DNA of 64,000 nucleotides from Meishania litoralis (GCF_042611095.1 NZ_JBHFPV010000001.1:806001-870000); one strand, 5' to 3'; shown: positions 1 to 9,849, counted from the stretch's first letter. The notes: a model not told the origin generated them from the letters alone. A program made the numbers and translations.

Positions 1-280
1 AGTGTATTATGACGTTGCCAACTCGAACAAAATGGGTTATGACATCTATGAGGAAATACGTCAGTTGGGCAAAGAGAATATTTGCGAGTTCCATGCCAAG
101 GAGAACGGTTTTCTTCTCGGAAAAGGTAGAATCGATTTTCAAGCGGTCCGCAGGGCCGTCGATGATATCGGCTATGAAGGCTGGGTGCAGATTGAAAGTG
201 CCGTACCCAAAAAGACGGATATGTTCGAAAGTTACTTACACAATAACAAATACCTTAGATCGGTCTTAAATGAAAAATAA
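1..280 (+). CDS. Sugar phosphate isomerase/epimerase-like TIM barrel, C-terminal fragment
   Basis: Open from the left edge, so only the last ~92 residues of the protein are present and its true start lies outside the window. The visible part has the ending typical of xylose-isomerase-like SPE proteins: an EFHAKEN segment carrying a likely metal-binding histidine, a GRIDFQAVRRAVDDIGYEGW stretch, then a strand ending in ES that usually supplies the last metal-ligand glutamate. These proteins isomerise or epimerise sugars or sugar phosphates in a metal-dependent TIM barrel. The substrate cannot be told. Two other members of the fold lie at 20801-21754 and 26950-27810, so the locus is rich in them. 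Confidence 0.75.
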   Translation, partial: VYYDVANSNKMGYDIYEEIRQLGKENICEFHAKENGFLLGKGRIDFQAVRRAVDDIGYEGWVQIESAVPKKTDMFESYLHNNKYLRSVLNEK

Positions 281-608
281 GCTTGTTAAGTTTTGAATTC
301 CATCATCCCTCAAGGGAAATGTTTGCCATACAAAACACATTCAATATAAATAAGCAAGCCCTTGTAAACCATGAAATGGCCGGTTTTGTACGTCGAATTG
401 AAAAATAACTTGACCGGCAAAATTTTTAAGGGTTTGGTATGAAGATAGGATAGAAATAACAAAAAAAATCGGTTAGGGGCCTATAGAAAAACCTCAAATT
501 TATGAGTTATGGTTATACTATCAATTTAAATGAATATAATCTAAGTTGTTTATATTTAAATATGCTATTCTTTTATGCTTAGAACAGGAAAATATTAAAA
601 TCACAGGG
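281..608. other. Intergenic region, no gene seen
   Basis: This gap of 328 bp is AT-rich, especially after 480. No convincing ORF, RNA or repeat was seen on either strand. It presumably carries the promoter of the cytochrome lipoprotein gene that begins at 609; no exact TANNTTTG box was found close to that start. Confidence 0.5.
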
Positions 609-3600
609 ATGTTTCATGTAAAATATATTTTCTACATAGCAAGTCTGACCACCTTAGTTTCGTGTGTGGGCCCAAATCTTCCCGAATCGGTGCAGTCGGC
701 CTACGAAAAACTTCCGCAGAAAATCGATTTCAACCAGCACGTCAAACCAATTCTCTCCGATAAATGCTTTATCTGCCATGGCCCTGATAAAGCAAAAGTA
801 AAGGCGGGACTGCAATTGCACCTACCCGACTTGGCCTATCAGGAATCGAAAAACAATCCCGGCACCTATTCCATAAAGCCCGGAAATGCAGACAGGAGCG
901 ATTTGGTTCATCGGATCCTATCAAATGATCCCGAATACAAAATGCCCGAACCTGAATCGCACCTCACCTTAACGGATTACGAAAAGGCAATGCTTGTCAA
1001 ATGGATCGAAGATGGTGCCGAGTACAAAGACCACTGGGCATTCACCGCTCCGGAGAACAAAGAACCCCCAAAAGTAAGACTCCATGACAAAGTAGGTAAT
1101 CCTATTGATAATTTTATTTTAGCGAAGTTGGAAGTTGAAGGATTAAAACCCAATCCGCCCGCTGACAAAGAAACCATTTTACGCAGACTGTCATTCGACC
1201 TGACAGGCTTACCGCCAACAATCGAAGAAATCGACAATTTCGTGAACGATGATTCGCCCGACGCTTATGAAAAACAAGTAGATCGTTTATTGGCCTCGCC
1301 CCATCATGCCGAACAATTGACCTTGGATTGGATGGATCTTTCGCGTTATGCCGATACGCATGGCTACACGGTGGATCGTTATCGCGACATTTCGCCTTGG
1401 CGCGATTGGGTCATCAAGGCTTTTCAGGAAAATATGCCATACGATGAATTCGTGCGCTGGCAAATGGCCGGCGACATGATGCCCGACCCGACGAAAGAAC
1501 AGATCCTCGCAACGACTTTTGGTCGTTTACACCCTCAGAATTCCGAAGGAGGAATTATCGATGAAGAATTTCGTTCAGAGTATGTCGCCGATCGCACCAA
1601 TGTTGTTGGCGAAGCTTTTTTGGGTTTGACCATGGCCTGTGCCAAGTGCCATGACCATAAGTACGACCCCATCTCGCAAAAGAACTATTACGAGATGTAT
1701 AGTTTTTTTAATAATGTGAACGAGTCAGGGCAGATATCCTACGATTTTTCGATGCCAGCACCGAACCTGATGTTGACCACTGAAGAACAAGACAAATTTC
1801 TCGAGTATGTCGAGGGTCTGATCGAGGAAAAAAAGCAATCTGCCGTAAAGACGATTGCGTCAGAGAAGCCCAAGGTTACTGATTGGATAGCCTCCGGCGG
1901 ATATAAAAATATCGATGCGAAAGGAACTCCCAGAGGGTTGGTGGCCAAAATCGATTTTAAAAATGGTAGTTTGAACAATGCCCTGAATCCATCGCAAAAA
2001 GGAAAAATGAACCGTCAATTCGCGCCAAAACAAATCGCTAATATTGTTGAAGGCTATTCCGGAAAAGGTTTGAAATTCGATGGTGACGCCTGGTTGGAAC
2101 TGCCAAGTCTAGGTACCTTTCATCGCTATGAGCCCTTTAGCATCGCCTTAAGGGTTTTTATTCCCGAAGATCTTGAAAACGGCGTGATATTCCACAAAGG
2201 CATCGGGGCCAAATTGTATAATTTCAGGGGGTACCACTTGGCACTCAAAGAAAATAAATTCGAGTTGCTCTTGGCCCATTTACATCCTGCAAATGCCATT
2301 GTCAAATATAGTATTGAAGAAGTGCCTAAAGAACAATGGCTACAGTTGACCTTCACCTATGACGGTTCGAGCAGTGCCAGTGGCGTGAAACTCTTTTTGA
2401 GCGGGGCGGAACAACCAACAGATACCTTTGTCGATAATCTGTACAAAGATTTTGTTTTTAGACCTGATACGTATGGTACGAGCGGCGTCCCTCAAGATCC
2501 GGGGCTTCAGTTGGGTGCGCGTTGGCGAGGCAAGGGAATAGGAAATGCCATTGTTGATGATATAATGGTATTTGACCACGAGCTTTCCGAAATAGAAGTG
2601 CTTCAAATTTCCGATCCCGAAAGATTGAAAGGGCTATTGGCCAAAACCTACCAAGACTTGACAAATGATGATAAGTTGGCACTGGAAAAGTATTATCTAT
2701 GGACAAATTCAAAAACGTACCGGCAGTCAATATACGATCTTAAAGAAACCCGAAAGATATTGGCGGACAGTATTGAACCCATTCAGGAAATAATGGTCAT
2801 GAAGGAGATGGACGAACCCCGAGAATCTTTCGTTCTTGAACGCGGATTATATGATCAATTTGGGGAGCGTGTCTATCCGAATACTCCGGAAAAAATATTT
2901 GCATTCCCAGACAGTCTTGAAAAAAATCGATTGGGCTTGGCCAAGTGGGTAACCGACGCGAACAACCCCTTGTTCGCTCGGGTAACGGTCAACCGCTACT
3001 GGAAGAATATTTTCGGAACCGGTATCGTTCGTACTGTCGAAGATTTCGGCAACCAAGGCGAGTTGCCGAGCCACCCGGCCTTGTTGGATTGGTTGGCCAT
3101 TCGATTTGTTGAATCAGGTTTTGACGTAAAGGCTTTGCACAAGCTCATGGTCATGTCGAATACCTACCGACAATCTTCTTTGGTGAGTGAAGAATTGATG
3201 GAAAAAGACAAGGCGAATCGACTTTTGGCCAGAGGTCCATCACGCAGGTTGACTGGCGAAATGCTCCGTAACAATGTGCTACTGGCCTCGGGACTTTTAA
3301 ATCGAAAAATAGGAGGAAAAAGTGTAAAACCATATCAACCCGCCGGACTCTGGAAAATCAACGGGGCGGCCTACGAGGAAGATGAGGGAGAAAAATTATA
3401 CCGTAAAAGCATGTATACCATTTGGAAACGTTCTGTGCCACATCCGACGATTGCCACTTTTGATGCTCCCGAGCGATCTTTCTGTGCAGTGCGTCGCCAA
3501 GAGACCAATACCCCGCTGCAAGCTCTGGTCTTGATGAACGATCCTACCTATGTAGAAGCCTCAAGAGTGCTAGGATACAATATGTCGCAATATTCCGACC

Positions 3601-3851
3601 CCAAAGCGGATATTTCGAATACCTTTAAAAAACTGACGGGAAGAAGCATTCAAGATAGGGAACTGAAACTTTTAGCCGATTTACGCCTGGAAGAATACGA
3701 AAAATTCAAAACAAACGAACAAAAGGCCGAAGGATGGTTGAATACAGGGGAATTCCGTATTTCAAACACCAATGACGAAGCCCTAGTTGCCGCAAATGCG
3801 GTGGTTGCAAGTACCATCATCAATTCGGATGCCGTGATAACAAAAAGATAA
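609..3851 (+). CDS. PSD1-type cytochrome c lipoprotein with DUF1549, LamG and DUF1553 domains
   Basis: About 1,080 residues. The ATG at 609 gives a clean lipoprotein signal (LTTLVSC lipobox); an in-frame TTG at 546 would only add residues in front of it. The order is a cytochrome-like domain with CFICH haem motif (~residues 38-140), DUF1549 (~180-390, with a further AKCHDHKYDP motif), a LamG/concanavalin-like domain (~440-690) and DUF1553 (~770-1070, with NRYWKNIFGTGIVRT and PLQALVLMNDP). These multi-domain proteins are best known from Planctomycetes and also occur in marine Bacteroidota near polysaccharide genes. Their enzymatic role is not settled. A DUF1501 partner follows at 3980, the usual arrangement. 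It probably sits on the periplasmic membrane face, binding carbohydrate through LamG and carrying electrons through haem. Confidence 0.88.
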   Translation: MFHVKYIFYIASLTTLVSCVGPNLPESVQSAYEKLPQKIDFNQHVKPILSDKCFICHGPDKAKVKAGLQLHLPDLAYQESKNNPGTYSIKPGNADRSDLVHRILSNDPEYKMPEPESHLTLTDYEKAMLVKWIEDGAEYKDHWAFTAPENKEPPKVRLHDKVGNPIDNFILAKLEVEGLKPNPPADKETILRRLSFDLTGLPPTIEEIDNFVNDDSPDAYEKQVDRLLASPHHAEQLTLDWMDLSRYADTHGYTVDRYRDISPWRDWVIKAFQENMPYDEFVRWQMAGDMMPDPTKEQILATTFGRLHPQNSEGGIIDEEFRSEYVADRTNVVGEAFLGLTMACAKCHDHKYDPISQKNYYEMYSFFNNVNESGQISYDFSMPAPNLMLTTEEQDKFLEYVEGLIEEKKQSAVKTIASEKPKVTDWIASGGYKNIDAKGTPRGLVAKIDFKNGSLNNALNPSQKGKMNRQFAPKQIANIVEGYSGKGLKFDGDAWLELPSLGTFHRYEPFSIALRVFIPEDLENGVIFHKGIGAKLYNFRGYHLALKENKFELLLAHLHPANAIVKYSIEEVPKEQWLQLTFTYDGSSSASGVKLFLSGAEQPTDTFVDNLYKDFVFRPDTYGTSGVPQDPGLQLGARWRGKGIGNAIVDDIMVFDHELSEIEVLQISDPERLKGLLAKTYQDLTNDDKLALEKYYLWTNSKTYRQSIYDLKETRKILADSIEPIQEIMVMKEMDEPRESFVLERGLYDQFGERVYPNTPEKIFAFPDSLEKNRLGLAKWVTDANNPLFARVTVNRYWKNIFGTGIVRTVEDFGNQGELPSHPALLDWLAIRFVESGFDVKALHKLMVMSNTYRQSSLVSEELMEKDKANRLLARGPSRRLTGEMLRNNVLLASGLLNRKIGGKSVKPYQPAGLWKINGAAYEEDEGEKLYRKSMYTIWKRSVPHPTIATFDAPERSFCAVRRQETNTPLQALVLMNDPTYVEASRVLGYNMSQYSDPKADISNTFKKLTGRSIQDRELKLLADLRLEEYEKFKTNEQKAEGWLNTGEFRISNTNDEALVAANAVVASTIINSDAVITKR

Positions 3852-3979
3852 GGTCTCGCCTGACCACTCCGAAGGTGGGGACTTTTATCTCAGAAGTTAA
3901 ATGTATTTAGTGTTGTTATTAAAAAGTAAAGCAAGAGTTCCCTCCCCCTCGGAGAGGGTTAGGAAAGGGACTCAGGGTA

Positions 3980-5518
3980 TTGAAACTAAAAGACATGTGC
4001 CATAACCACGAGAATTTAAGATCGAACAACAGAGACCTGCAAGAAGTAGAACGACAAATGGATCGTCGTAACTTTTTGACCAAAACCTCCATGGGTCTGG
4101 GCGCCATTGCCCTAGGCTCGTTGTTAAATGCCGATAAAGCTTTTGCTTCGGTAAAAAATGGTGTTCTTGATACTGCAAGTGCCGATGCGTTGTTGAAATC
4201 GTATAACAAAAATCGATTGGGACTGCCACATCATGCGCCCAAGGCCAAACGAATCGTCTACCTATTTCAAAGCGGCGGCCCTTCGCAACTTGAAATGTGG
4301 GACTATAAACCGAAGCTAAAGAATATGTTCGGGCAAGATTTGCCCGACTCCGTGCGACAAGGGCAACGCCTTACCGGAATGAGTGCCGAGCAAACGTCTT
4401 TCCCCATGGCGCCCTCGCTATTTGATTTCAAACAATATGGAGAAACCGGAACATGGGCCAGTGATCTATTGCCATACACTTCGGAAGTTGTCGACGACCT
4501 CTGCTTTATCAAATCGATGCAGACCGATCAGATCAACCATGACCCAGCCATTACCTTTATGCAGACCGGGAATCAATTACCGGGCAGACCATCGATAGGT
4601 GCCTGGTTGAGCTACGGCTTGGGTTCCGATAACGAGAACCTTCCAACTTTTATAACATTGATTACAAAAAATATGGGTGGACAGCCCTTGTATTCCCGTT
4701 TATGGGGCAATGGTTTCCTTCCAACGGAACACCAAGGGGTGCAATTCCGTTCCGGGAAAGACCCTGTACTCTATCTAAGCGACCCCGAAAATTATGACGG
4801 CAATGACAGAAGGCAAATGTTGGACTATCTCGGCAAACTGAACGAAGTGCAACATGATACCTACGGCGATCCTGAAATACAAGCACGAATGGCGCAGTAT
4901 GAAATGGCATTCCGTATGCAGACCTCGGTTCCTGAAGTGACCGACATGTCCGATGAACCCGATTACATTTTCGATATGTATGGCGAAGACAGCAGAGATC
5001 CCGGCACCTATGCCGCAAATTGCTTGATGGCCAGAAAACTTTTGGAAAAAGATGTAAAATTCGTGCAATTGTACCACCAAGGATGGGACCAGCACAGTTA
5101 TTGTCCCGGTGGTGTGAAGGCACAATGCAAACGAACAGATCAGGCCAACGCAGCATTGATCAAAGATTTGAAACAACGCGGCATGTTGGAGGATACTTTA
5201 GTTGTCTGGGGTGGCGAATTCGGGCGAACGGTTTACTCCCAAGGGCAACTGACTCCTGAAAATTATGGTCGCGATCATCACCCAAAGGCCTTTACCATGT
5301 GGATGGCCGGCGCGGGTGTAAAAGCCGGACACACCCATGGCGAAACCGACGATTTTAGCTATAATGTGGTCAAAGACCCGGTACACGTACATGATTTTCA
5401 TGCGACGCTTATGCATCTATTCGGTATCGATCACGAACGGCTTACTTTTAAACATCAGGGAAGGCGTTATCGATTGACCGATGTACATGGGCATGTGGTC
5501 AATGATATACTTTCGTAA
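3980..5518 (+). CDS. DUF1501 secreted sulfatase-fold protein
   Basis: 512 residues from the ATG at 3980; ATGs at 3995 and 4058 are alternatives. The 4058 start would put a Tat-like DRRNFLTKTSMGLGAIALG signal at the very N-terminus, whereas family members in Bacteroidota often have a short leader before it. The body is DUF1501, a fold related to alkaline phosphatases and sulfatases: early LFQSGGPSQLEMWD, later VVWGGEFGRT, and a final HDFHATLMHLFGID metal-site-like segment. It lies 128 bp downstream of the PSD1 gene on the same strand and the two are usually encoded together, so a joint periplasmic function is likely. The reaction is unknown. Confidence 0.85.
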   Translation: MKLKDMCHNHENLRSNNRDLQEVERQMDRRNFLTKTSMGLGAIALGSLLNADKAFASVKNGVLDTASADALLKSYNKNRLGLPHHAPKAKRIVYLFQSGGPSQLEMWDYKPKLKNMFGQDLPDSVRQGQRLTGMSAEQTSFPMAPSLFDFKQYGETGTWASDLLPYTSEVVDDLCFIKSMQTDQINHDPAITFMQTGNQLPGRPSIGAWLSYGLGSDNENLPTFITLITKNMGGQPLYSRLWGNGFLPTEHQGVQFRSGKDPVLYLSDPENYDGNDRRQMLDYLGKLNEVQHDTYGDPEIQARMAQYEMAFRMQTSVPEVTDMSDEPDYIFDMYGEDSRDPGTYAANCLMARKLLEKDVKFVQLYHQGWDQHSYCPGGVKAQCKRTDQANAALIKDLKQRGMLEDTLVVWGGEFGRTVYSQGQLTPENYGRDHHPKAFTMWMAGAGVKAGHTHGETDDFSYNVVKDPVHVHDFHATLMHLFGIDHERLTFKHQGRRYRLTDVHGHVVNDILS

Positions 5519-5720
5519 ATACCAAACCCTTAATTGCAGCAAGCAGATAGTATGAGCCGTCAAAGCTTGTATCGGGCCAACACATTTATTAAACCATATA
5601 TTTCTCGCTCAATGGAAAAAAATGAACAATGAGCTTTCATTCCGTTATAAGTTGCCGATTGCGTTCTGAATTACACCGATATACTTTACTTTTATGTACT
5701 AAGATTCGAATACCTAAAGC

Positions 5721-6395
5721 ATGAAGCAGAATGAAAAACACGCCATGTCGAAAGAGCTGGCACAAAAAATAGACGAAAGTGGCGTTGTTGCCGTACTCAT
5801 AATCGATGAGGTCAAGCATGCCGTGCCAATGGCAAAAGCTCTTTTGAAAGGCGGTGTCGATGCCATTGAACTGACGCTTCGAACCCCTGCGGCCATCGAT
5901 TCGGCCAAGGCCATAAAAAAGGAAGTTCCTGAAATAACTTTGGGTTTTGGCACAGTATTGACCACGGATCAAGTGAAGGCAGTAGTAGATGTAGGGGCCG
6001 ATTTTGCGGTTTCGCCAGGTTGCAACCCTAAAATAATCGCAGAGGCCAGAAAACAGGGCCTAGACTTTGCCCCAGGCGTCATGACCCCCACCGATATCGA
6101 AATTGCCATCGAACACGGGTGTCGGGTCTTAAAGTTTTTTCCTGCCGAAACCTCGGGGGGCATGAAACATCTTGAAAGTATGGCTGCCCCATATATACAT
6201 CTGGGCCTGAAATTTATTCCGCTGGGCGGATGCAACATAGACAATGCGCCGCTATACCTTAAATCTCCTTTGATAACGGCAATCGGGGGCACTTGGATAG
6301 CCAAAAGACCCTTGATCCAATCAGAGGATTGGGAAGCCATAACAACTAACGCCAAAGAAATAAGAACATTGATCGATCGAATCAAAAAGAACTGA
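5721..6395 (+). CDS. eda: KHG/KDPG aldolase
   Basis: 224 residues, the normal family length. It cleaves 2-keto-3-deoxy-6-phosphogluconate to pyruvate and glyceraldehyde-3-phosphate in the cytoplasm. The class I aldolase signature is intact: E50 in ELTLRTP with R54, and the Schiff-base lysine K138 in LKFFPAE, followed by a PLGGCN phosphate-binding region. The KDG kinase gene follows 56 bp downstream, so together they make and then split KDPG. This is the lower half of uronate (alginate, pectin, ulvan-type) catabolism and fits the sulfatase gene beyond. Confidence 0.95.
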   Translation: MKQNEKHAMSKELAQKIDESGVVAVLIIDEVKHAVPMAKALLKGGVDAIELTLRTPAAIDSAKAIKKEVPEITLGFGTVLTTDQVKAVVDVGADFAVSPGCNPKIIAEARKQGLDFAPGVMTPTDIEIAIEHGCRVLKFFPAETSGGMKHLESMAAPYIHLGLKFIPLGGCNIDNAPLYLKSPLITAIGGTWIAKRPLIQSEDWEAITTNAKEIRTLIDRIKKN

Positions 6396-6451
6396 TTAAA
6401 CCCGAATAAATCCTTATATTCCTTGTCTTACTTATTAACATTCCAACAAAC

Positions 6452-7540
6452 ATGAAGAAAGTCGTAACCTTTGGGGAAATTATGGGGCGTGTGGCCTCTC
6501 CGGAAAACCTGCGCCTAAGACAGGCAAGAAATTTCGAAGTTACCTATGCAGGTGCCGAAGCCAGCGTGGCGGCTTCGATCTGCAATTATGGTGGAAAAGC
6601 CCGTTACGTGACCGCCCTTCCAAAACATCCGCTAGCTGAAGCTGCAATGGATTCAGTACGTGCCGTCGGTATCGATACCGAATATATCTTGCGTACCGAC
6701 GAAGGCCGACTGGGCCTCTATTTTCTGGAGACCGGTGCCAATCAACGCCCAAGCAATGTTGTATATGACCGGGCCGATTCGGCCATATCGATTACCCCTG
6801 CCGACAGATACGACTGGAAAAATATTTTTAAGGATGCTCAATGGCTCCATCTTAGCGGCATTACTCCCGCCTTGTCCAAAAATGCGGCGGAGGCGACCCT
6901 TGTCGCCGCCCAACAAGCAAAAAAAGCAGGGGCCTCCGTTTCTATTGACCTGAACTTTAGAGGCAAACTATGGAAATGGGATTCAAACTATTCCCAAAAG
7001 GATTTAGCCCAAAAAACCATGCGTGAAATTTTACCTTTTGTAGATGTCGTAGTCGGCAATGAAGAAGACTGCCATGATGTACTGGGCATTCAGGCCGGTG
7101 ATACCGATGTTCATTCGGGCAGTTTGGATACATCACGCTATCCCGAGGTGGCCAAGCAGGTCGTACAGCAATTCCCGAACATTAAAAAAGTGGCCATAAC
7201 GTTGCGGGAAAGCCTCTCTGCCAGTCACAACAATTGGGGCGCCATGCTTTATGATGCCTCCGAAAATCAGTCCTTTTTCGCTCCTTTGGATGCAAATGGA
7301 GAATATAATCCCTATCAAATCAAAAACATAGTCGATCGTGTGGGTGGTGGTGATTCGTTCGCTGGCGGGCTCATCTTCTCATTGATAACGTCCGAACTTA
7401 GCGAACCACAGACCGCATTGAATTATGCCGTGGCGGCTTCTTGTTTAAAACATTCCATCAAGGGCGATTTCAACTATTCGACAAGGGCCGAGGTCGAACG
7501 CCTGATGGGCGGCAATGCTTCTGGCCGTGTGGTTCGCTAA
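6452..7540 (+). CDS. kdgK: 2-keto-3-deoxygluconate kinase, PfkB family
   Basis: 362 residues. It phosphorylates KDG to KDPG with ATP. The N-terminus (VTFGEIMGRVA) and the substrate-binding YAGAEASVAASICNYGG segment are PfkB/ribokinase type. The C-terminal anion-hole and catalytic-base motif is DRVGGGDSFAGG near residue 300, a close variant of the DTxGAGD box. The gene lies directly after eda and before a sulfatase with short gaps, pointing to one operon for sugar-acid breakdown. Another PfkB sugar kinase specificity is possible but less likely beside a KDPG aldolase. Confidence 0.9.
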   Translation: MKKVVTFGEIMGRVASPENLRLRQARNFEVTYAGAEASVAASICNYGGKARYVTALPKHPLAEAAMDSVRAVGIDTEYILRTDEGRLGLYFLETGANQRPSNVVYDRADSAISITPADRYDWKNIFKDAQWLHLSGITPALSKNAAEATLVAAQQAKKAGASVSIDLNFRGKLWKWDSNYSQKDLAQKTMREILPFVDVVVGNEEDCHDVLGIQAGDTDVHSGSLDTSRYPEVAKQVVQQFPNIKKVAITLRESLSASHNNWGAMLYDASENQSFFAPLDANGEYNPYQIKNIVDRVGGGDSFAGGLIFSLITSELSEPQTALNYAVAASCLKHSIKGDFNYSTRAEVERLMGGNASGRVVR

Positions 7541-7570
7541 AAACTTCCTTGGAATAAATATTGAACGAAC

Positions 7571-9112
7571 ATGAAGCAATTGAGCATTGAGGGAAGCATC
7601 GTTTTAGGACTAATCCTTTGTCTTGTCGGGTGTAAGCGCGAAGGTGCAAAGTCCGATCAAGAAGTAGCGACCAAAGAAATAACAAAACCCAATATTGTAA
7701 TAATATACGCCGATGATCTGGGATATGGAGAGCTAGGTGCCTATGGTGCCACTATATTGAAAACACCCAATCTGGACAAATTGGCGAACGGGGGAATACG
7801 ATTCATAAATGGATATGCTTCTTCAGCCACTTGTACCCCGAGCCGATATGCCCTTCTCACCGGAGTGTATCCTTGGCGGAACAAACAGGCCAAAATTCTT
7901 CCCGGAACGGCCCCATTGATTATCGACACTGCGCAAACGACACTTCCTAAAATGCTCAGGGAACAAGGTTATCACACAGGCATCGTCGGCAAATGGCATT
8001 TGGGATTGGGAACCGGAAACGTCGATTGGAACCAAAGAATTTCACCGGGACCTAACGAAGTAGGTTTCGACTACAGCAATATTCTCGCGGCGACCCAAGA
8101 TAGGGTTCCTACCGTTTATATCGAAAATGGCCATGTGGTCGATCTCGATCCGAACGATCCTATTGAAGTCGATTATGAAAAGAACTTTCCGGGAGAGCCG
8201 ACCGGTCTTGAAAACCCGGAATTGCTCAAAATGAAATGGCACCACGGACATAACAACAGTATCGTAAACGGAATTCCGCGAATCGGGTTTATGAAAGGGG
8301 GTGAAGCCGCCAAATGGGTCGATGAAGATATGGCCGATTACTTTTTGACCGAAGCACAGCAGTACGTTCGGCAGCATAAGTCAGCGCCTTTTTTTCTATA
8401 CTATGCGCTGCAACAACCACATGTTCCGCGCACCCCGCATCCTCGATTCGTCGGCAAATCGGGTATGGGTCCAAGAGGTGATGTCATCGTAGAAGCCGAC
8501 TGGGTCATCGGAGAATTCATAAAAACCTTGAAAGACGAAGGCCTATTGGAGAATACTTTGATCATCTTTTCCAGCGATAACGGGCCTGTGGTAAACGATG
8601 GCTATTATGATGATTCTGTTGAAAAATTAGGCGATCATAAACCTGCCGGAGTTTTAAGGGGCGGCAAGTATAGTTTGTTCGAGGCCGGTACCCGTGTACC
8701 TTTCATTACCTATTGGAAGGGCCAGATCGAGCCAGGTATGTCGAATGCACTAGTGTCACAAATAGACCTGCTTTCGTCGTTAGCGGCACTCACTGGGAGT
8801 ACTACCCGCGGAGCGGATAGCAAGAACTTATTGGATGTTCTTTTGGGAAAAACTGAAAACGGGCGACAAGAGCTCGTTTTAGAAGCTTCGACAAAAACCG
8901 CTTTCCGAAAAGGCGATTGGGCAATGATACCGCCTCATGAGGGGCCACCAATCAACAACTATGTAAATATCGAACTGGGCAATTCAAGCGAATATCAACT
9001 TTATAACCTTAAGGAAGATATCAGTCAACAGACCAATTTGGCCGAATCAAATCCTGAAAAGCTAAAGGAACTGATCGACGCCTATGAAGCAATTCGAGGG
9101 ACCGATGAATAA
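7571..9112 (+). CDS. Formylglycine-dependent sulfatase, lipoprotein
   Basis: 513 residues with a lipoprotein signal (LCLVGC, Cys21). The sulfatase fold shows an N-terminal metal site (YADDLGYGELGAYG) and the FGly maturation motif CTPSR at residues 88-92, where Cys88 would become formylglycine. A HxxPH-type segment (QQPHVPRTPH) and FSSDNGP (second metal-site half) follow. It hydrolyses sulfate esters in the periplasm or at the cell surface; the S1 subfamily and glycan cannot be fixed by eye. It lies 30 bp after kdgK, which links desulfation to the KDG/KDPG route. A dedicated maturase is not in the window. Confidence 0.93.
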   Translation: MKQLSIEGSIVLGLILCLVGCKREGAKSDQEVATKEITKPNIVIIYADDLGYGELGAYGATILKTPNLDKLANGGIRFINGYASSATCTPSRYALLTGVYPWRNKQAKILPGTAPLIIDTAQTTLPKMLREQGYHTGIVGKWHLGLGTGNVDWNQRISPGPNEVGFDYSNILAATQDRVPTVYIENGHVVDLDPNDPIEVDYEKNFPGEPTGLENPELLKMKWHHGHNNSIVNGIPRIGFMKGGEAAKWVDEDMADYFLTEAQQYVRQHKSAPFFLYYALQQPHVPRTPHPRFVGKSGMGPRGDVIVEADWVIGEFIKTLKDEGLLENTLIIFSSDNGPVVNDGYYDDSVEKLGDHKPAGVLRGGKYSLFEAGTRVPFITYWKGQIEPGMSNALVSQIDLLSSLAALTGSTTRGADSKNLLDVLLGKTENGRQELVLEASTKTAFRKGDWAMIPPHEGPPINNYVNIELGNSSEYQLYNLKEDISQQTNLAESNPEKLKELIDAYEAIRGTDE

Positions 9113-9123
9113 AAAAGCCCTTT

Positions 9124-9633
9124 TTAGACGAACAGCAACAGTATTGTCAAGATTATACCACCAATAGTAAAATATATTCCTTTTTTAAAAACAGAGGTGG
9201 TCGGTTTGAACATCCAAAAAGCCGATACCGCAAAAAATAATAGTGAAATCCCGAAGAAAATTCCGAGCCAAAAAAGAGGGTGGCCCGAGTGCATCTTATG
9301 TATCTTGTTCATGTTCTCTAGCAGTAGCGGCAGTTTCTTTTCGGTATATTCGGCAACACCTGTTCTTTTGTTATAAGTACCCCCTTGAAAATACAACAGG
9401 TCTCCTTCTTCCTTATCGACCCTAAAACGGCCCATTTCCAAAGCCCTTCCCAAATCTTCGGCCGCAAGATTGGGTTCCAAAACCTTTTCATGATGGATTT
9501 CCTTTTTCAAATAATCGGTATTTCTAAAGGTCAATACAATGCCGCTGATCGCATAGACAATCATAATTCCGGCCAAAAAGAAACCCAGATATCTGTGAAT
9601 TACCCTAAATGTTTGTTCGGTCTTTCTTCCCAT
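9124..9633 (-). CDS. PepSY-associated transmembrane protein
   Basis: 169 residues from the ATG at 9633 (MGRKTEQTFRVIHRYLGFF); an upstream in-frame GTG at 9666 looks unlikely. A conserved HRYLGFFLAGIMIVYAISG membrane segment comes first, then a periplasmic domain of ~80 residues, then an HKMHSGHPLFWLGIFFGISL segment and a final hydrophobic helix. This helix-periplasm-helix layout with spaced histidines matches PepSY-associated TM proteins, often found near iron uptake or reductase functions. A tiny membrane ORF lies 25 bp upstream on the same strand. The gene converges on the sulfatase gene. Confidence 0.7.
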   Translation of the reverse strand: MGRKTEQTFRVIHRYLGFFLAGIMIVYAISGIVLTFRNTDYLKKEIHHEKVLEPNLAAEDLGRALEMGRFRVDKEEGDLLYFQGGTYNKRTGVAEYTEKKLPLLLENMNKIHKMHSGHPLFWLGIFFGISLLFFAVSAFWMFKPTTSVFKKGIYFTIGGIILTILLLFV

Positions 9634-9658
9634 AATCCATACGTGTAAAAAACTATAC

Positions 9659-9745
9659 TTAACCACAAGCCATTATCCAGATCAATACGGCTACATAAAT
9701 CAAATATACTGCGATATGCTTGAAATATTTTCTTCCGTTTTGCAT
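9659..9745 (-). CDS. Possible 28-residue single-pass membrane peptide
   Basis: A short ORF with ATG at 9745 and TAA at 9659. It encodes a basic start (MQNGRKYFKH) followed by one hydrophobic helix ending in MACG. The basic-then-hydrophobic layout and the position 25 bp before the PepSY-type gene on the same strand suggest a small membrane protein made with it. No homologue is recognised and the ORF is short enough to be chance. Confidence 0.35.
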   Translation of the reverse strand: MQNGRKYFKHIAVYLIYVAVLIWIMACG

Positions 9746-9849
9746 CTGATCCTACGCTGATTCTATTTTTCCAAAATATCGAAGTCGATTAAAACGGCCT
9801 AAAAGAATAATACCCCTAGACCGCTTATCTAACAAACAACGCTTAAAAT

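Noticed and set aside
546..608. Earlier TTG start for the PSD1 lipoprotein gene
   Set aside because: It puts 21 extra residues before a normal lipoprotein signal that begins at the ATG at 609.
3900..3979. CCCTCCCCCTCGGAGAGGG segment as a REP-like repeat
   Set aside because: It looks like a known kind of intergenic palindrome in Bacteroidota, but no second copy was seen in the window, so a repeat family is not supported.
4662..5156. Minus-strand ORF of 164 residues inside the DUF1501 gene
   Set aside because: It lies fully opposite a well-supported gene and its translation (Cys-, His- and Arg-rich, low complexity) has no family features.
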